From the NCBI GenBank assembly GCA_029934775.1, contig JAOZLO010000174.1, positions 1 to 6,269 of the forward strand: a stretch of 6,269 bases of DNA, read 5' to 3'. Position numbers and translations under genes: made by a program. Of this stretch, positions 1 through 5,956 are shown piece by piece. Under the pieces are notes generated by a model. The model made no database searches. It was not told the origin of the DNA and saw nothing but the letters and a program-made list of their open reading frames with translations. How positions within the stretch are numbered: position 1 is the first letter of the stretch; every line of letters begins with the position of its first letter. The stretch comes from Desulfocapsaceae bacterium (GTDB lineage Bacteria; Desulfobacterota; Desulfobulbia; Desulfobulbales; Desulfocapsaceae).

Positions 1-84
1 GTCACTTTCCTGCAGCGTCATCTGCAGTTCTGCAAACTCCAGAATCCTTTTCTCCAACTCTTCATATTTAGCTCTATCAACCAT
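1..84 (-). CDS. N-terminus of a probable PAS/sensor-type protein (partial)
   Basis: The reverse complement opens with ATG at 84-82 and stays open for 28 codons to the window edge, so only the N-terminus is visible. The peptide starts MVDRAKYEELEKRILEF and continues with a Leu/Glu/Lys-rich amphipathic pattern ending LQESD. Such a short charged coiled coil ending in a L(Q/R)ESE-like motif commonly precedes the first PAS domain of sensor histidine kinases and PAS regulators; this is family knowledge, and no PAS residues are in view. An AAGAG Shine-Dalgarno-like stretch (plus-strand 92-96) lies 7 nt before the ATG, which supports the start. The gene is divergent from the iron-sulfur protein gene at 597. 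A GTAACC-type dyad (104-119) lies just upstream. The coding call is fairly secure; the product is only a suggestion. Confidence 0.6.
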   Translation of the reverse strand, partial: MVDRAKYEELEKRILEFAELQMTLQESD

Positions 85-103
85 ATGAAAACTCTTTTTA
101 GTA

Positions 104-119
104 CCTTACTACTGTAACC
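104..119. promoter_or_regulatory. Candidate operator CCTTAC-N4-GTAACC upstream of the minus-strand gene
   Basis: The sequence CCTTAC TACT GTAACC contains a TTAC-N4-GTAA inner dyad and a GTAACC right arm. It has the same 4-bp spacing as the sites at 5705-5720 and 5747-5762 upstream of the sigma-54 promoter. It lies 20 to 35 bp upstream of the ATG of the left-end gene, a position suited to control or autoregulation of that gene. A further short hairpin, CCTGT-AAAA-ACAGG, abuts it at 119-132. The left arm fits the other sites only partly, so this is tentative. Confidence 0.3.
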
Positions 120-251
120 CTGTAAAAACAGGTAAGAAACTGAAGAAAGGATTTTTTAAATATGTGATTACTTATTACCCCCATAGAGGTTTGCCTCTCG
201 CTTCTGAACGAATAAATAAGTTTATTGTATCAAAATATCAAAATAAATCAT

Positions 252-269
252 ATAGGTATATATACCTAT
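252..269. repeat. Perfect 18-bp palindrome ATAGGTATATATACCTAT
   Basis: Bases 252-260 are exactly complementary to 261-269, giving an uninterrupted two-fold symmetric site in the divergent intergenic region. Dimeric transcription factors bind sites of this form. It has no loop and is not a terminator, although TTTTGGGGG follows it. The regulator is unknown. AT-rich DNA raises the chance of an accidental palindrome, but the internal AGGT/ACCT adds some specificity. Confidence 0.4.
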
Positions 270-379
270 TTTGGGGGCATATTTTGCAATATTGGCCACA
301 TTGTGATAAAACTTGAAACTACTTGGCACTCATAATCCGGGATAATTGTAACTCAGTTCAATCCCCCTTTATAAGTTCA

Positions 380-400
380 TGTAACTGAAAAACAGTTACA
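380..400. repeat. Inverted repeat TGTAACTG-N5-CAGTTACA
   Basis: An exact 8-bp inverted repeat with an AAAAA spacer lies about 200 bp upstream of the iron-sulfur protein gene. A partial copy, TTGTAACTCAGTTCA, occurs just upstream at 347-360, so the GTAACT core recurs 33 bp apart. It could be an operator or an RNA hairpin. No T-run follows on the plus strand, which argues against a plus-strand intrinsic terminator. Confidence 0.4.
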
Positions 401-403
401 AGT

Positions 404-546
404 ATGGAGGTTAGCGAAGTTCAGATGTTCACCCCTTTTCCTTAAGCAAAAGACAGACTGCAGGCAGTAGGCAGTTAGCCTGACAGCCTAAAAAGCTTCA
501 GCCTGCCCGAAGGGCATTATGTACCGTAAAAAACCGATGCCTCCAT
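404..546 (+). other. Possible structured 5' leader of the gene at 597
   Basis: Long-range complementarity, ATGGAGG (404-410) with CCTCCAT (540-546), could close a domain of about 143 nt. Inside it, GCAGGC (460-465) can pair with GCCTGC (501-506), TAGGC (468-472) with GCCTA (486-490), and TGCCC-GAA-GGGCA (504-516) makes a tight hairpin that competes with part of the 501-506 pairing. It also contains a small GGCAGTA/GGCAGTT near-tandem repeat at 464-476. I do not recognise a known riboswitch: no cobalamin-box consensus and no GEMM core were seen. The element could equally be a degenerate intergenic repeat. Confidence 0.25.
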
Positions 547-596
547 TATCCCTGCAAAGATAAAGGTACACTCAAACTTCAATTTATGAGTTCAAC

Positions 597-1379
597 ATGA
601 AAAAAACAATTATTAATGAAATTCAAAACTTTGCCGAAAACTATCAAAACAACTGTGATATCAGTACGAAATGGGGAACTCCAATCATAGGTTTTGCATC
701 AGCAGATGACCCTCTGTTTGCTGAGCTGAAATCTGTAGTAAGCCCGACCCACGCTATGCCAAAAGATTTTCTTGCCAGCGCGCAAACTACAATTGCTTTT
801 TTTCTTCCCTTTCCCAAAAGCCTTACGGCAACCAACATAAAAAACCGTATGAGTTCTAAAGAATGGGCAGTTGCCTATATAGAAACAAATGTACTGATTG
901 CTAAACTCAGCACATACTTGAAAGACTTTTTACAGGCAAAGGGACATCAATCATTCACCATTCCGGCAACACACAACTGGGATGAAAAAAAATTGATCAG
1001 CGACTGGTCACACCGGCATATTGCCTACATCGCTGGAATTGGAAACTTTGGTCTGAACAATATGCTGATTACGGACAAAGGATGTTGTGGCAGGATCGGC
1101 AGCTTTATCACGGCTGCAGAGATAGAACCGGACAGCCGCACCGATCAACCTGCCTGTCTGTACAAATATGACGGAACCTGTAAAAAATGTACTAAAAATT
1201 GTGTCAATGAAGCACTCTTTGAAAAGTCGTTTGACCGTTTCAAATGCTATGAAATGTTATTGAAAAATGTAGACCGGCACAGTTCGGTTGGATATGCAGA
1301 TGTCTGTGGAAAATGCCTGGTTGCAGTCCCCTGCTCCCATATTAATCCAGTTATGAAAAAACTACAGGCAAAGAGATAA
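597..1379 (+). CDS. Epoxyqueuosine reductase-like (COG1600-type) double [4Fe-4S] protein
   Basis: This 260-residue, probably cytoplasmic protein resembles the core of QueG, the cobalamin- and Fe-S-dependent reductase that makes queuosine from epoxyqueuosine. Visible family signs are the G-x-G-x-x-G-x-N-x-x-L-I-T segment at 147-159 followed by a GRIGSFIT stretch (165-172). A cluster-binding region then has Cys187, Cys195, Cys198, Cys202 and a second set Cys217, Cys237, Cys240, Cys246, enough for two [4Fe-4S] centres. True QueG is usually about 350-380 residues, with a CP after the first cluster and often C-terminal HEAT repeats. Here the HEAT region is absent, and Val203 stands where the usual Pro follows the cysteine. 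Several anaerobes carry such short paralogues with unproven function, so queuosine synthesis is not assumed. The start ATG has only a weak GAG (588-590) ahead of it. The gene stands alone, 89 bp before the preferred start of the kinase gene and codirectional with it. Confidence 0.8.
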   Translation: MKKTIINEIQNFAENYQNNCDISTKWGTPIIGFASADDPLFAELKSVVSPTHAMPKDFLASAQTTIAFFLPFPKSLTATNIKNRMSSKEWAVAYIETNVLIAKLSTYLKDFLQAKGHQSFTIPATHNWDEKKLISDWSHRHIAYIAGIGNFGLNNMLITDKGCCGRIGSFITAAEIEPDSRTDQPACLYKYDGTCKKCTKNCVNEALFEKSFDRFKCYEMLLKNVDRHSSVGYADVCGKCLVAVPCSHINPVMKKLQAKR

Positions 1380-1395
1380 AAATAGATTACCCGGT

Positions 1396-1424
1396 TTGAC
1401 TTCCGATCTCCCTCCCTATAAGAT
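1396..1424 (+). promoter_or_regulatory. Candidate sigma-70 promoter of the kinase-regulator operon
   Basis: TTGACT (1396-1401) matches five of six -35 bases. It is followed by TAAGAT (1419-1424) at 17 bp or TATAAG (1417-1422) at 15 bp. Transcription would begin near 1430, which places the upstream TTG (1424) and ATG (1427) codons at or before the start of the mRNA and favours a downstream start for the kinase. It lies between the iron-sulfur gene and the kinase gene, suggesting that the two-component pair can be expressed independently. Confidence 0.4.
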
Positions 1425-1468
1425 TGATGCATCCGCAGTTACAGAGAACAGTAAAAATCACCAAAGTT

Positions 1469-4273
1469 ATGCAAAAAAGGCCACATTTTTCTATGATCCG
1501 ATTTACATTCACTGCATTTTTTCTCCTCATTACTGCCATCACAGGGATTCCCTCCGAGATATGGGCAAACGAGCCTGTCAAAGTAGGTATATTTCAGAAT
1601 AAACCTGTTGTCTATTTTGAAGATAAACCAAAAGGTTTATTTGTAGAACTTCTTGATTATATCGCAGAGAGAGAAGGATGGGAAATAGAGTACGTAAACT
1701 GCGAACTTACAGAATGTTTTGATCTCCTCAAATCTCATGAGTTAGATCTCATGCCCTCGCTGGGCAGGAGTCCCGGTAGATTGGAATTTCTCAACTTTTC
1801 TGAGGAACCGATATGGACATTCTGGGGTACAATTTACGCCCATGACCAAAAAATTATCAGCATTCTCGATTTAAAAGATAAAAATATTGGCGTGAGGAAA
1901 AAAAAGAAAATTACTCTGGCATTACAAGATATTTTAAAACAATTTGATATTTCTGCTCAGTATGTGAAGTTTGATAATTACGAGTCAATCCTCAGTGCTT
2001 TCCATGAAAAAACGCTGGATGCCATAGCTATAAATAACATATACCATTTTGACAGACAGGGATCCATTGACAGATTTAAAACGCCCATCGTCTTCAGTCC
2101 ATTCTCCGCCTATTACACTGCACCCAAAAATGGACGTCATCGTAAAAAACTGGATGTGATAGATGCCTATGTAAGAGAATTAAGAAGAGACAGAGATTCA
2201 CTTTTTCATACATTTCATGATAGATGGTTTGGCGGGCACCAGACGTACTGGACAGGGAAAAAAATTGGAGTAGCCAGCGCCATTTCTTTGCTGATAACTG
2301 TTTTTGTCATGACATTTTGGCGATACCGTTCACTTGTCGGCCTGAACAGAGAACTCACTACGAGCATTGAAAAACGAAACCAGACAGAGGAGACGCTCAG
2401 GTATAGCGAAAATCGTTTCCGACGACTCGTTGAAAATGCTGCTGATGCAATATTCATGTTTAACAGACAGGGGAAGTTTGAGCTTGTCAACAGGCAGGCC
2501 TGTACAGCTTTAGGTTATACAGAAGAAGAACTCCTGCAGCTGTCAGTTACAGATATAGACCAAGAATTTACAAATGAAAAGGTTTTAGAAATCACGGCAG
2601 AGGAATCTGCTTCAAAATGGCCAATAACAGTATCCGGCAAGCATCACCGCAAAGATGGTACACTATTCCCGGTGGAAGTTCGCGTCGATATTGTGGAAAT
2701 GGAGAGTGGACAGCGTTTTGTTGCCCTGGCCTGTGATGTGACCGAACAAAAACTTGCAGAAGAAGACAGAATGCGTTTGGCTGCCGTCATTGACCAGGCA
2801 TCCGAAGTTGTGGTTATTACAGACACAAAAGGGAGTATTCAGTATGTCAATTCTGCGTTTACCAGACTCACCGGCTATAGTCGCGGAGAAGCTATTGGCC
2901 AGAATCCCCGTATCCTCAAGAGTGGCAACCATGATCACAGCTTTTATAAAAAAATGTGGTCCACCCTTTCACGTGGCGAAGTGTGGAAGGGCCACCTGAT
3001 CAACAAGAAAAAAAATGGTGTCCTGTTTGAAGAAGAAGTCAACATCTCTCCAGTGAGAAACAGTGCAGGGCAGATCATCAACTTTGTTGCTGTAAAACGT
3101 GATGTGAGCAGGGAAGTATCCCTTGAAAACCAGCTACGACAGGCCATGAAAATGGAAGCTATCGGTACCCTGGTAGGTGGTATCGCCCATGACTTCAACA
3201 ATATTCTTGCAGCCATTCTTGGCTATGGGGAAATGGCCAGAACACAACTGCTTGCCGATGATCCTGTAAGAACTGATATCGACCAGGTGATCAAAGCCGG
3301 GAACAGAGCCAAAGGTCTGGTAAAGCAGATTCTTACTTTTAGTCGGCAGGGAGAAGAAGATTTCTCTACAATACAGATTCAGCCAGTTATTGAAGAAACT
3401 CTCAAGCTCCTGCGATCCTCCATGCCTTCGACCATACTGATACAGAAAAATATAGACTCGAATTGCAGACCGGTTCTGGCCAACCCTACCCAGATTCACC
3501 AGGTAATAATGAACCTCTGTACCAATGCAAAGCATGCGATGGCCGATAATAACGGGACATTGGCCATTTCCTTATCTGAAATTAGCACAGAATCAGAAAA
3601 CTTTACCGAAAGCCTGCAACTGGAACCAGGAAACTATCTTGACCTTGCAATAGGTGATACAGGCAGTGGTATGGATAAACTGACCCAATTGAAGATTTTT
3701 GATCCGTTTTTTACGACCAAGGAAATAGGAAAAGGAACCGGGCTTGGACTTGCTGTAGTCCATGGAATCATCAAACAGCACAAGGGGGCGATTACTGTTG
3801 AGAGTCAACCAGGACAGGGAACTGTCTTTCATATATATCTGCCACTCATTGATAAGAAGGTTCTGCCTGAATCAGTTATCCAGACCAGAGAGTTGCCACA
3901 TGGAAATGAGCGGATATTGATTGTCGATGACGAACCGACTATTGTTGATCTGATGCTGCGTATGCTGGATAGTCTGGGATATACAACTACTGCTTTTACC
4001 AGCAGTGTTAAAGCACTTGAAGCCTATACCGATAATCCAGGCAGCTTTGACCTGCTTATAACAGACATGACCATGCCCGATCTGACCGGAGCTGTTCTGG
4101 CAAAAAAGATATTGACAATACAACCCGATCTTCCAATTATCTTATGTACAGGATTTAGTGAGTTAATGGACGAAGAACAGGCTAAATCTCTTGGTATTAT
4201 GGAATTCATCCTGAAACCAATATTAAAAAATCAGCTGGCAATAACTGTCAGAAAGGTGCTCAACCATGGCTGA
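1469..4273 (+). CDS. Hybrid sensor histidine kinase: SBP_bac_3-TM-PAS-PAS-HisKA-HATPase-REC
   Basis: This inner-membrane sensor kinase autophosphorylates on histidine and passes phosphate to a response regulator. Numbered from ATG 1469 (934 residues), it has a signal peptide with n-region KRPHFSMIR, a hydrophobic core at 12-27 and likely cleavage after Ala33 (IWA). A periplasmic solute-binding domain (SBP_bac_3, about 37-255) includes Arg104 in SPGR, where amino-acid-binding relatives carry the ligand-carboxylate arginine. A TM helix (266-284) and short coiled coil lead to PAS 1 (about 315-425) and PAS 2 (436-545). HisKA has phospho-acceptor His574 in IAHDFNN. HATPase_c has Asn686, the DTGSGM box (730-735) and GKGTGLGL (754-761). 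A C-terminal REC (815-930) has Asp820/Asp821, phospho-acceptor Asp866, Thr894 and Lys916. No Hpt domain is present. The frame is also open upstream to TTG 1424, ATG 1427 and downstream ATG 1493. I prefer 1469 because it gives a normal signal peptide and lies after the candidate promoter, though none has a strong Shine-Dalgarno. The ligand may be an amino acid or similar small molecule, but it is unknown. Confidence 0.92.
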   Translation: MQKRPHFSMIRFTFTAFFLLITAITGIPSEIWANEPVKVGIFQNKPVVYFEDKPKGLFVELLDYIAEREGWEIEYVNCELTECFDLLKSHELDLMPSLGRSPGRLEFLNFSEEPIWTFWGTIYAHDQKIISILDLKDKNIGVRKKKKITLALQDILKQFDISAQYVKFDNYESILSAFHEKTLDAIAINNIYHFDRQGSIDRFKTPIVFSPFSAYYTAPKNGRHRKKLDVIDAYVRELRRDRDSLFHTFHDRWFGGHQTYWTGKKIGVASAISLLITVFVMTFWRYRSLVGLNRELTTSIEKRNQTEETLRYSENRFRRLVENAADAIFMFNRQGKFELVNRQACTALGYTEEELLQLSVTDIDQEFTNEKVLEITAEESASKWPITVSGKHHRKDGTLFPVEVRVDIVEMESGQRFVALACDVTEQKLAEEDRMRLAAVIDQASEVVVITDTKGSIQYVNSAFTRLTGYSRGEAIGQNPRILKSGNHDHSFYKKMWSTLSRGEVWKGHLINKKKNGVLFEEEVNISPVRNSAGQIINFVAVKRDVSREVSLENQLRQAMKMEAIGTLVGGIAHDFNNILAAILGYGEMARTQLLADDPVRTDIDQVIKAGNRAKGLVKQILTFSRQGEEDFSTIQIQPVIEETLKLLRSSMPSTILIQKNIDSNCRPVLANPTQIHQVIMNLCTNAKHAMADNNGTLAISLSEISTESENFTESLQLEPGNYLDLAIGDTGSGMDKLTQLKIFDPFFTTKEIGKGTGLGLAVVHGIIKQHKGAITVESQPGQGTVFHIYLPLIDKKVLPESVIQTRELPHGNERILIVDDEPTIVDLMLRMLDSLGYTTTAFTSSVKALEAYTDNPGSFDLLITDMTMPDLTGAVLAKKILTIQPDLPIILCTGFSELMDEEQAKSLGIMEFILKPILKNQLAITVRKVLNHG

Positions 4274-5663
4274 AATTTTCGTTGTAGATGACGATGTGGT
4301 GCTGCAGGAAATGCTTGTCAGCCAACTACAGCGATCGGGTCACCAGGCGAGCTGTGCCTCTACGCTTACTGAAGGAGTAAAACAGGTCACTGCAGGAAAA
4401 TATGACGTCGTCTTTCTTGATGTCCAGTTGCCTGATGGCAATGGTTTAGAGTACCTGGCAGAATTTAAGGCCGCATCATCATCACCGGAGGTTATCATTA
4501 TCACCGGAAAAGGTGATGAAGCTGGCGCAGAAAAAGCCATTCTAAGCGGCGCCTGGGCCTATATCGAAAAGCCGAATGTTATCCGGGAACTGCTCCTGCA
4601 TTTAACCAGGGCACTCCAGTACAGGGAAGAAAAAACCAGGGGAGACAAGGTTCCTCTTGTTTTGAAAAGAGACAATATCATCGGCAACAGTCAACTCCTT
4701 ACAAAATGCCTTGATCAGGTGGCACAGGCTGCCTTTTCTGATGCCAGTGTATTGATAACGGGTGAAACAGGAACCGGGAAAGAGCTTTTGGCCCGGGCAA
4801 TCCATGAGAACAGTAAGCGTGCAGGAAAAAATTTTATAACCGTTGACTGTGCAGCCCTGCCTGAAAATCTTATTGAAAGTACACTGTTTGGACATGTGAA
4901 AGGTGCTTTTACAGGGGCCGACAGCGATCGGGAAGGACTTATTCGTCTTGCCGATGGAGGCACCCTGTTTCTTGATGAAGTGGGAGAACTTCCCTTATCC
5001 ATTCAGAAAAATTTTCTACGTGTTCTGCAGGAATATTCCTACCGACCGGTAGGCTCTACCAGAGAAGAAAACAGTGATTTCAGAATCGTTTCAGCAACAA
5101 ACAGTAATGTTGCCCACTGCATAGAAAGAGGGACGTTTCGAAGCGATTTACTCTATCGTCTGAATGCTTTTTTCTTTACTCCTCCTCCCCTTAGAAAAAG
5201 AAAAGAGGACATCAAACTCCTGACCAGATACTTCCTTGCACGGATATGTGACCGATCAAACCTGGAGTACAAAGGAATCGCACCCGATTTTATTGAGCAT
5301 CTTGTTGCCTATGACTGGCCCGGTAATGTAAGAGAACTACAGCAGACCCTGGAGCAGGTTGTTGCCAGTACAGTACAGACACCCACATTGTTTGCCTATC
5401 ATCTGCCAGAACATTTCCGTATCCGCCTGGCCCAGGCTGCGATACAGTCACGACCCTCCGCCGCCGACTCTCCTGCTTCAGCAGGTGAATCTTCTGCCCC
5501 GCCACCATGGCAAGACTATAAGAGCTCTTATGAGCAAAAATACATCCACGATCTCATGCGATACGCCAAAGGGAATATTACTATTGCCTGTCAAGTCTCA
5601 CAACTTTCAAGAACCCGCCTCTATCAGTTACGTGAAAAATATGAATTGAACAGCTCTTCCTGA
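4266..5663 (+). CDS. NtrC-family sigma-54-dependent response regulator
   Basis: This 465-residue cytoplasmic regulator couples phosphorylation to ATP-driven opening of sigma-54 promoters. The REC domain (1-120) has the acidic pocket Asp8/Asp9, phospho-acceptor Asp52 in FLDVQLPDG, Thr80 and Lys102. The AAA+ domain (about 138-390) has Walker A GETGTGKE (166-173), an intact GAFTGA sigma-54 contact loop (213-218), Walker B GTLFLDE (232-238), the FRSDLLYRLN arginine region (291-300) and WPGNVREL (352-359). A Ser/Pro/Ala-rich linker (about 392-418) leads to a Fis-type helix-turn-helix (about 427-462) ending SRTRLYQLREKYEL. The length is normal and all key residues are present. The ATG overlaps the kinase stop by 8 bp (ATGGCTGA), and an AAAGGTG ribosome site (4252-4258) lies 7 nt upstream, indicating translational coupling and cognate partnership. 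The likely target is the -24/-12 promoter 187 bp downstream of its stop codon. Confidence 0.96.
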   Translation: MAEIFVVDDDVVLQEMLVSQLQRSGHQASCASTLTEGVKQVTAGKYDVVFLDVQLPDGNGLEYLAEFKAASSSPEVIIITGKGDEAGAEKAILSGAWAYIEKPNVIRELLLHLTRALQYREEKTRGDKVPLVLKRDNIIGNSQLLTKCLDQVAQAAFSDASVLITGETGTGKELLARAIHENSKRAGKNFITVDCAALPENLIESTLFGHVKGAFTGADSDREGLIRLADGGTLFLDEVGELPLSIQKNFLRVLQEYSYRPVGSTREENSDFRIVSATNSNVAHCIERGTFRSDLLYRLNAFFFTPPPLRKRKEDIKLLTRYFLARICDRSNLEYKGIAPDFIEHLVAYDWPGNVRELQQTLEQVVASTVQTPTLFAYHLPEHFRIRLAQAAIQSRPSAADSPASAGESSAPPPWQDYKSSYEQKYIHDLMRYAKGNITIACQVSQLSRTRLYQLREKYELNSSS

Positions 5664-5695
5664 GTTATCCCCCCCTTTATTTTTTTCTGCTTTTT

Positions 5696-5729
5696 ACAAC
5701 CAATGGTCACAAAAGTAACCCCTGGTTGT
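5696..5729. repeat. 34-bp imperfect hairpin/extended dyad over the first operator
   Basis: ACAACCA (5696-5702) pairs with TGGTTGT (5723-5729). After two mismatches GGT pairs with ACC, and after one more AC pairs with GT around an AAAA loop, giving 12 of 15 matched positions. It contains the GGTCAC-N4-GTAACC operator. No T-run follows on the plus strand, so it is a poor intrinsic terminator for the regulator gene. The pyrimidine-rich tract just after the stop codon (5668-5695) has only a weak AGCTC/GAGTT stem (5652-5666) before it. Confidence 0.4.
5701..5722 (+). promoter_or_regulatory. Candidate enhancer site 1 for the sigma-54 promoter
   Basis: CAATGGT-N6-AGTAACCCC contains the near-perfect dyad GGTCAC-AAAA-GTAACC (5705-5720; five of six arm bases symmetric). 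Its centre is about 164 bp upstream of the predicted sigma-54 start, typical of an NtrC-family upstream activating site. The same half-sites recur exactly 42 bp further on. Binding by the adjacent regulator is inferred from position and repetition. Confidence 0.55.
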
Positions 5730-5742
5730 CCAGAAAAGTAGA

Positions 5743-5764
5743 CAATGGTTCTCTTAGTAACCCC
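5743..5764 (+). promoter_or_regulatory. Candidate enhancer site 2 for the sigma-54 promoter
   Basis: This is a direct repeat of site 1. The first seven (CAATGGT) and last nine (AGTAACCCC) bases are identical, while all six bases between differ, a pattern expected of conserved protein contacts rather than a recent duplication. The inner dyad is GGTTCT-CTTA-GTAACC (5747-5762). Its centre lies about 122 bp upstream of the predicted start. Confidence 0.55.
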
Positions 5765-5791
5765 CGCCTGCCCACTTCCCTTCGCCACTTC

Positions 5792-5805
5792 TCATGTAAC
5801 CATTG
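5792..5805 (-). promoter_or_regulatory. Candidate enhancer site 3 (inverted half-site)
   Basis: On the minus strand this reads CAATGGTTACATGA. It matches 10 of the first 11 bases of site 1 and carries the GGTTAC arm, the exact reverse complement of GTAACC. The second arm is degenerate. Its centre is about 39 bp after site 2 and about 83 bp upstream of the predicted start, continuing the roughly 40-bp, near four-turn phasing. Confidence 0.4.
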
Positions 5806-5849
5806 AATAATATAGTGTTTTCATCTTATTTATCCTTTCTTGCTACTGT

Positions 5850-5865
5850 TGGCATATTTCCTGCT
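5850..5865 (+). promoter_or_regulatory. Sigma-54 (-24/-12) promoter
   Basis: TGGCATATTTCCTGCT fits the RpoN consensus TGGCAC-N5-TTGCW. GG (5851-5852) and GC (5863-5864) have the exact required spacing, and TGGCA plus TGC are preserved. The predicted start is near 5876, immediately before the AGGAGG ribosome site of the 22-codon ORF. Location downstream of an NtrC-type gene and its likely enhancer sites makes the call much stronger than the motif alone. Confidence 0.85.
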
Positions 5866-5887
5866 TGTATGAGCAAAGGAGGGAGAA

Positions 5888-5956
5888 GTGGCTTGTGCTC
5901 CTGAAGTGCAAAAAACAGGCAAACTTTTTAAGATAAAGAAAAAGGAGGATGCATGA
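5888..5956 (+). CDS. 22-residue small protein, first gene of the sigma-54 operon
   Basis: The frame starts with GTG and encodes 22 residues, beginning MACAPEVQKTG and ending KIKKKEDA. AGGAGG (5877-5882) lies 5 nt before the GTG, which is close to ideal. An in-frame TGA at 5870-5872 and no other usable start fix the GTG. The TGA stop overlaps the next ATG as ATGA (5953-5956), a classic translational-coupling arrangement. The predicted transcript starts about 12 nt before the GTG. The peptide is strongly basic (six Lys), has one Cys (residue 3) and no obvious membrane segment. I do not recognise the family. It could be a genuine small protein or only a leader peptide that opens translation of the next gene. 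Confidence 0.6.
   Translation: MACAPEVQKTGKLFKIKKKEDA

Larger units (their letters stand above)
85..596. other. Divergent intergenic region rich in inverted repeats
   Basis: About 510 bp separate the two divergent genes and contain no convincing ORF. The left part (about 85-300) is very AT-rich and probably holds the minus-strand promoter; TTGATA boxes are visible on the minus strand but no -10 fits well. Dyads include CCTGT/ACAGG at 119-132, AGAGG-TTTG-CCTCT at 185-198, a perfect 18-bp palindrome at 252-269 and a TGTAACTG/CAGTTACA repeat at 380-400. The right part (404-546) is less AT-rich and could fold as a structured leader. No confident sigma-70 promoter for the gene at 597 was found. 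Confidence 0.6.

Noticed and set aside
286..299. Minus-strand -24/-12 candidate (TGCAA...GGCCA) for the left-end gene
   Set aside because: The spacing between the GC and GG elements is two bases short.
324..339. TGGCAC-led possible sigma-54 promoter upstream of the iron-sulfur gene
   Set aside because: The -24 half is perfect, but the required GC at -12 is CC and the flanking bases do not fit; the gene start is also some 260 bp away.
404..445. 13-codon ORF starting ATGGAG
   Set aside because: There is no ribosome site and the length is trivial.
440..546. Cobalamin or c-di-GMP (GEMM) riboswitch upstream of the QueG-like gene
   Set aside because: Neither the B12-box consensus nor the conserved GEMM core was found by eye.
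3134..3535. 133-codon open frame on the minus strand
   Set aside because: It lies wholly within the HisKA/HATPase coding region of the kinase and shows no recognisable protein features; it is a shadow frame.
5664..5695. Intrinsic terminator after the response regulator
   Set aside because: There is a C7 run followed by T-rich DNA, but only a weak five-pair stem with a G-T pair precedes it; a Rho-type or read-through end is equally possible.
5869..5904. 11-codon ORF ATGAGC... in another frame near the sigma-54 start
   Set aside because: Its ATG lies upstream of the predicted transcription start and has no ribosome site; the AGGAGG falls inside it and serves the GTG at 5888 instead.
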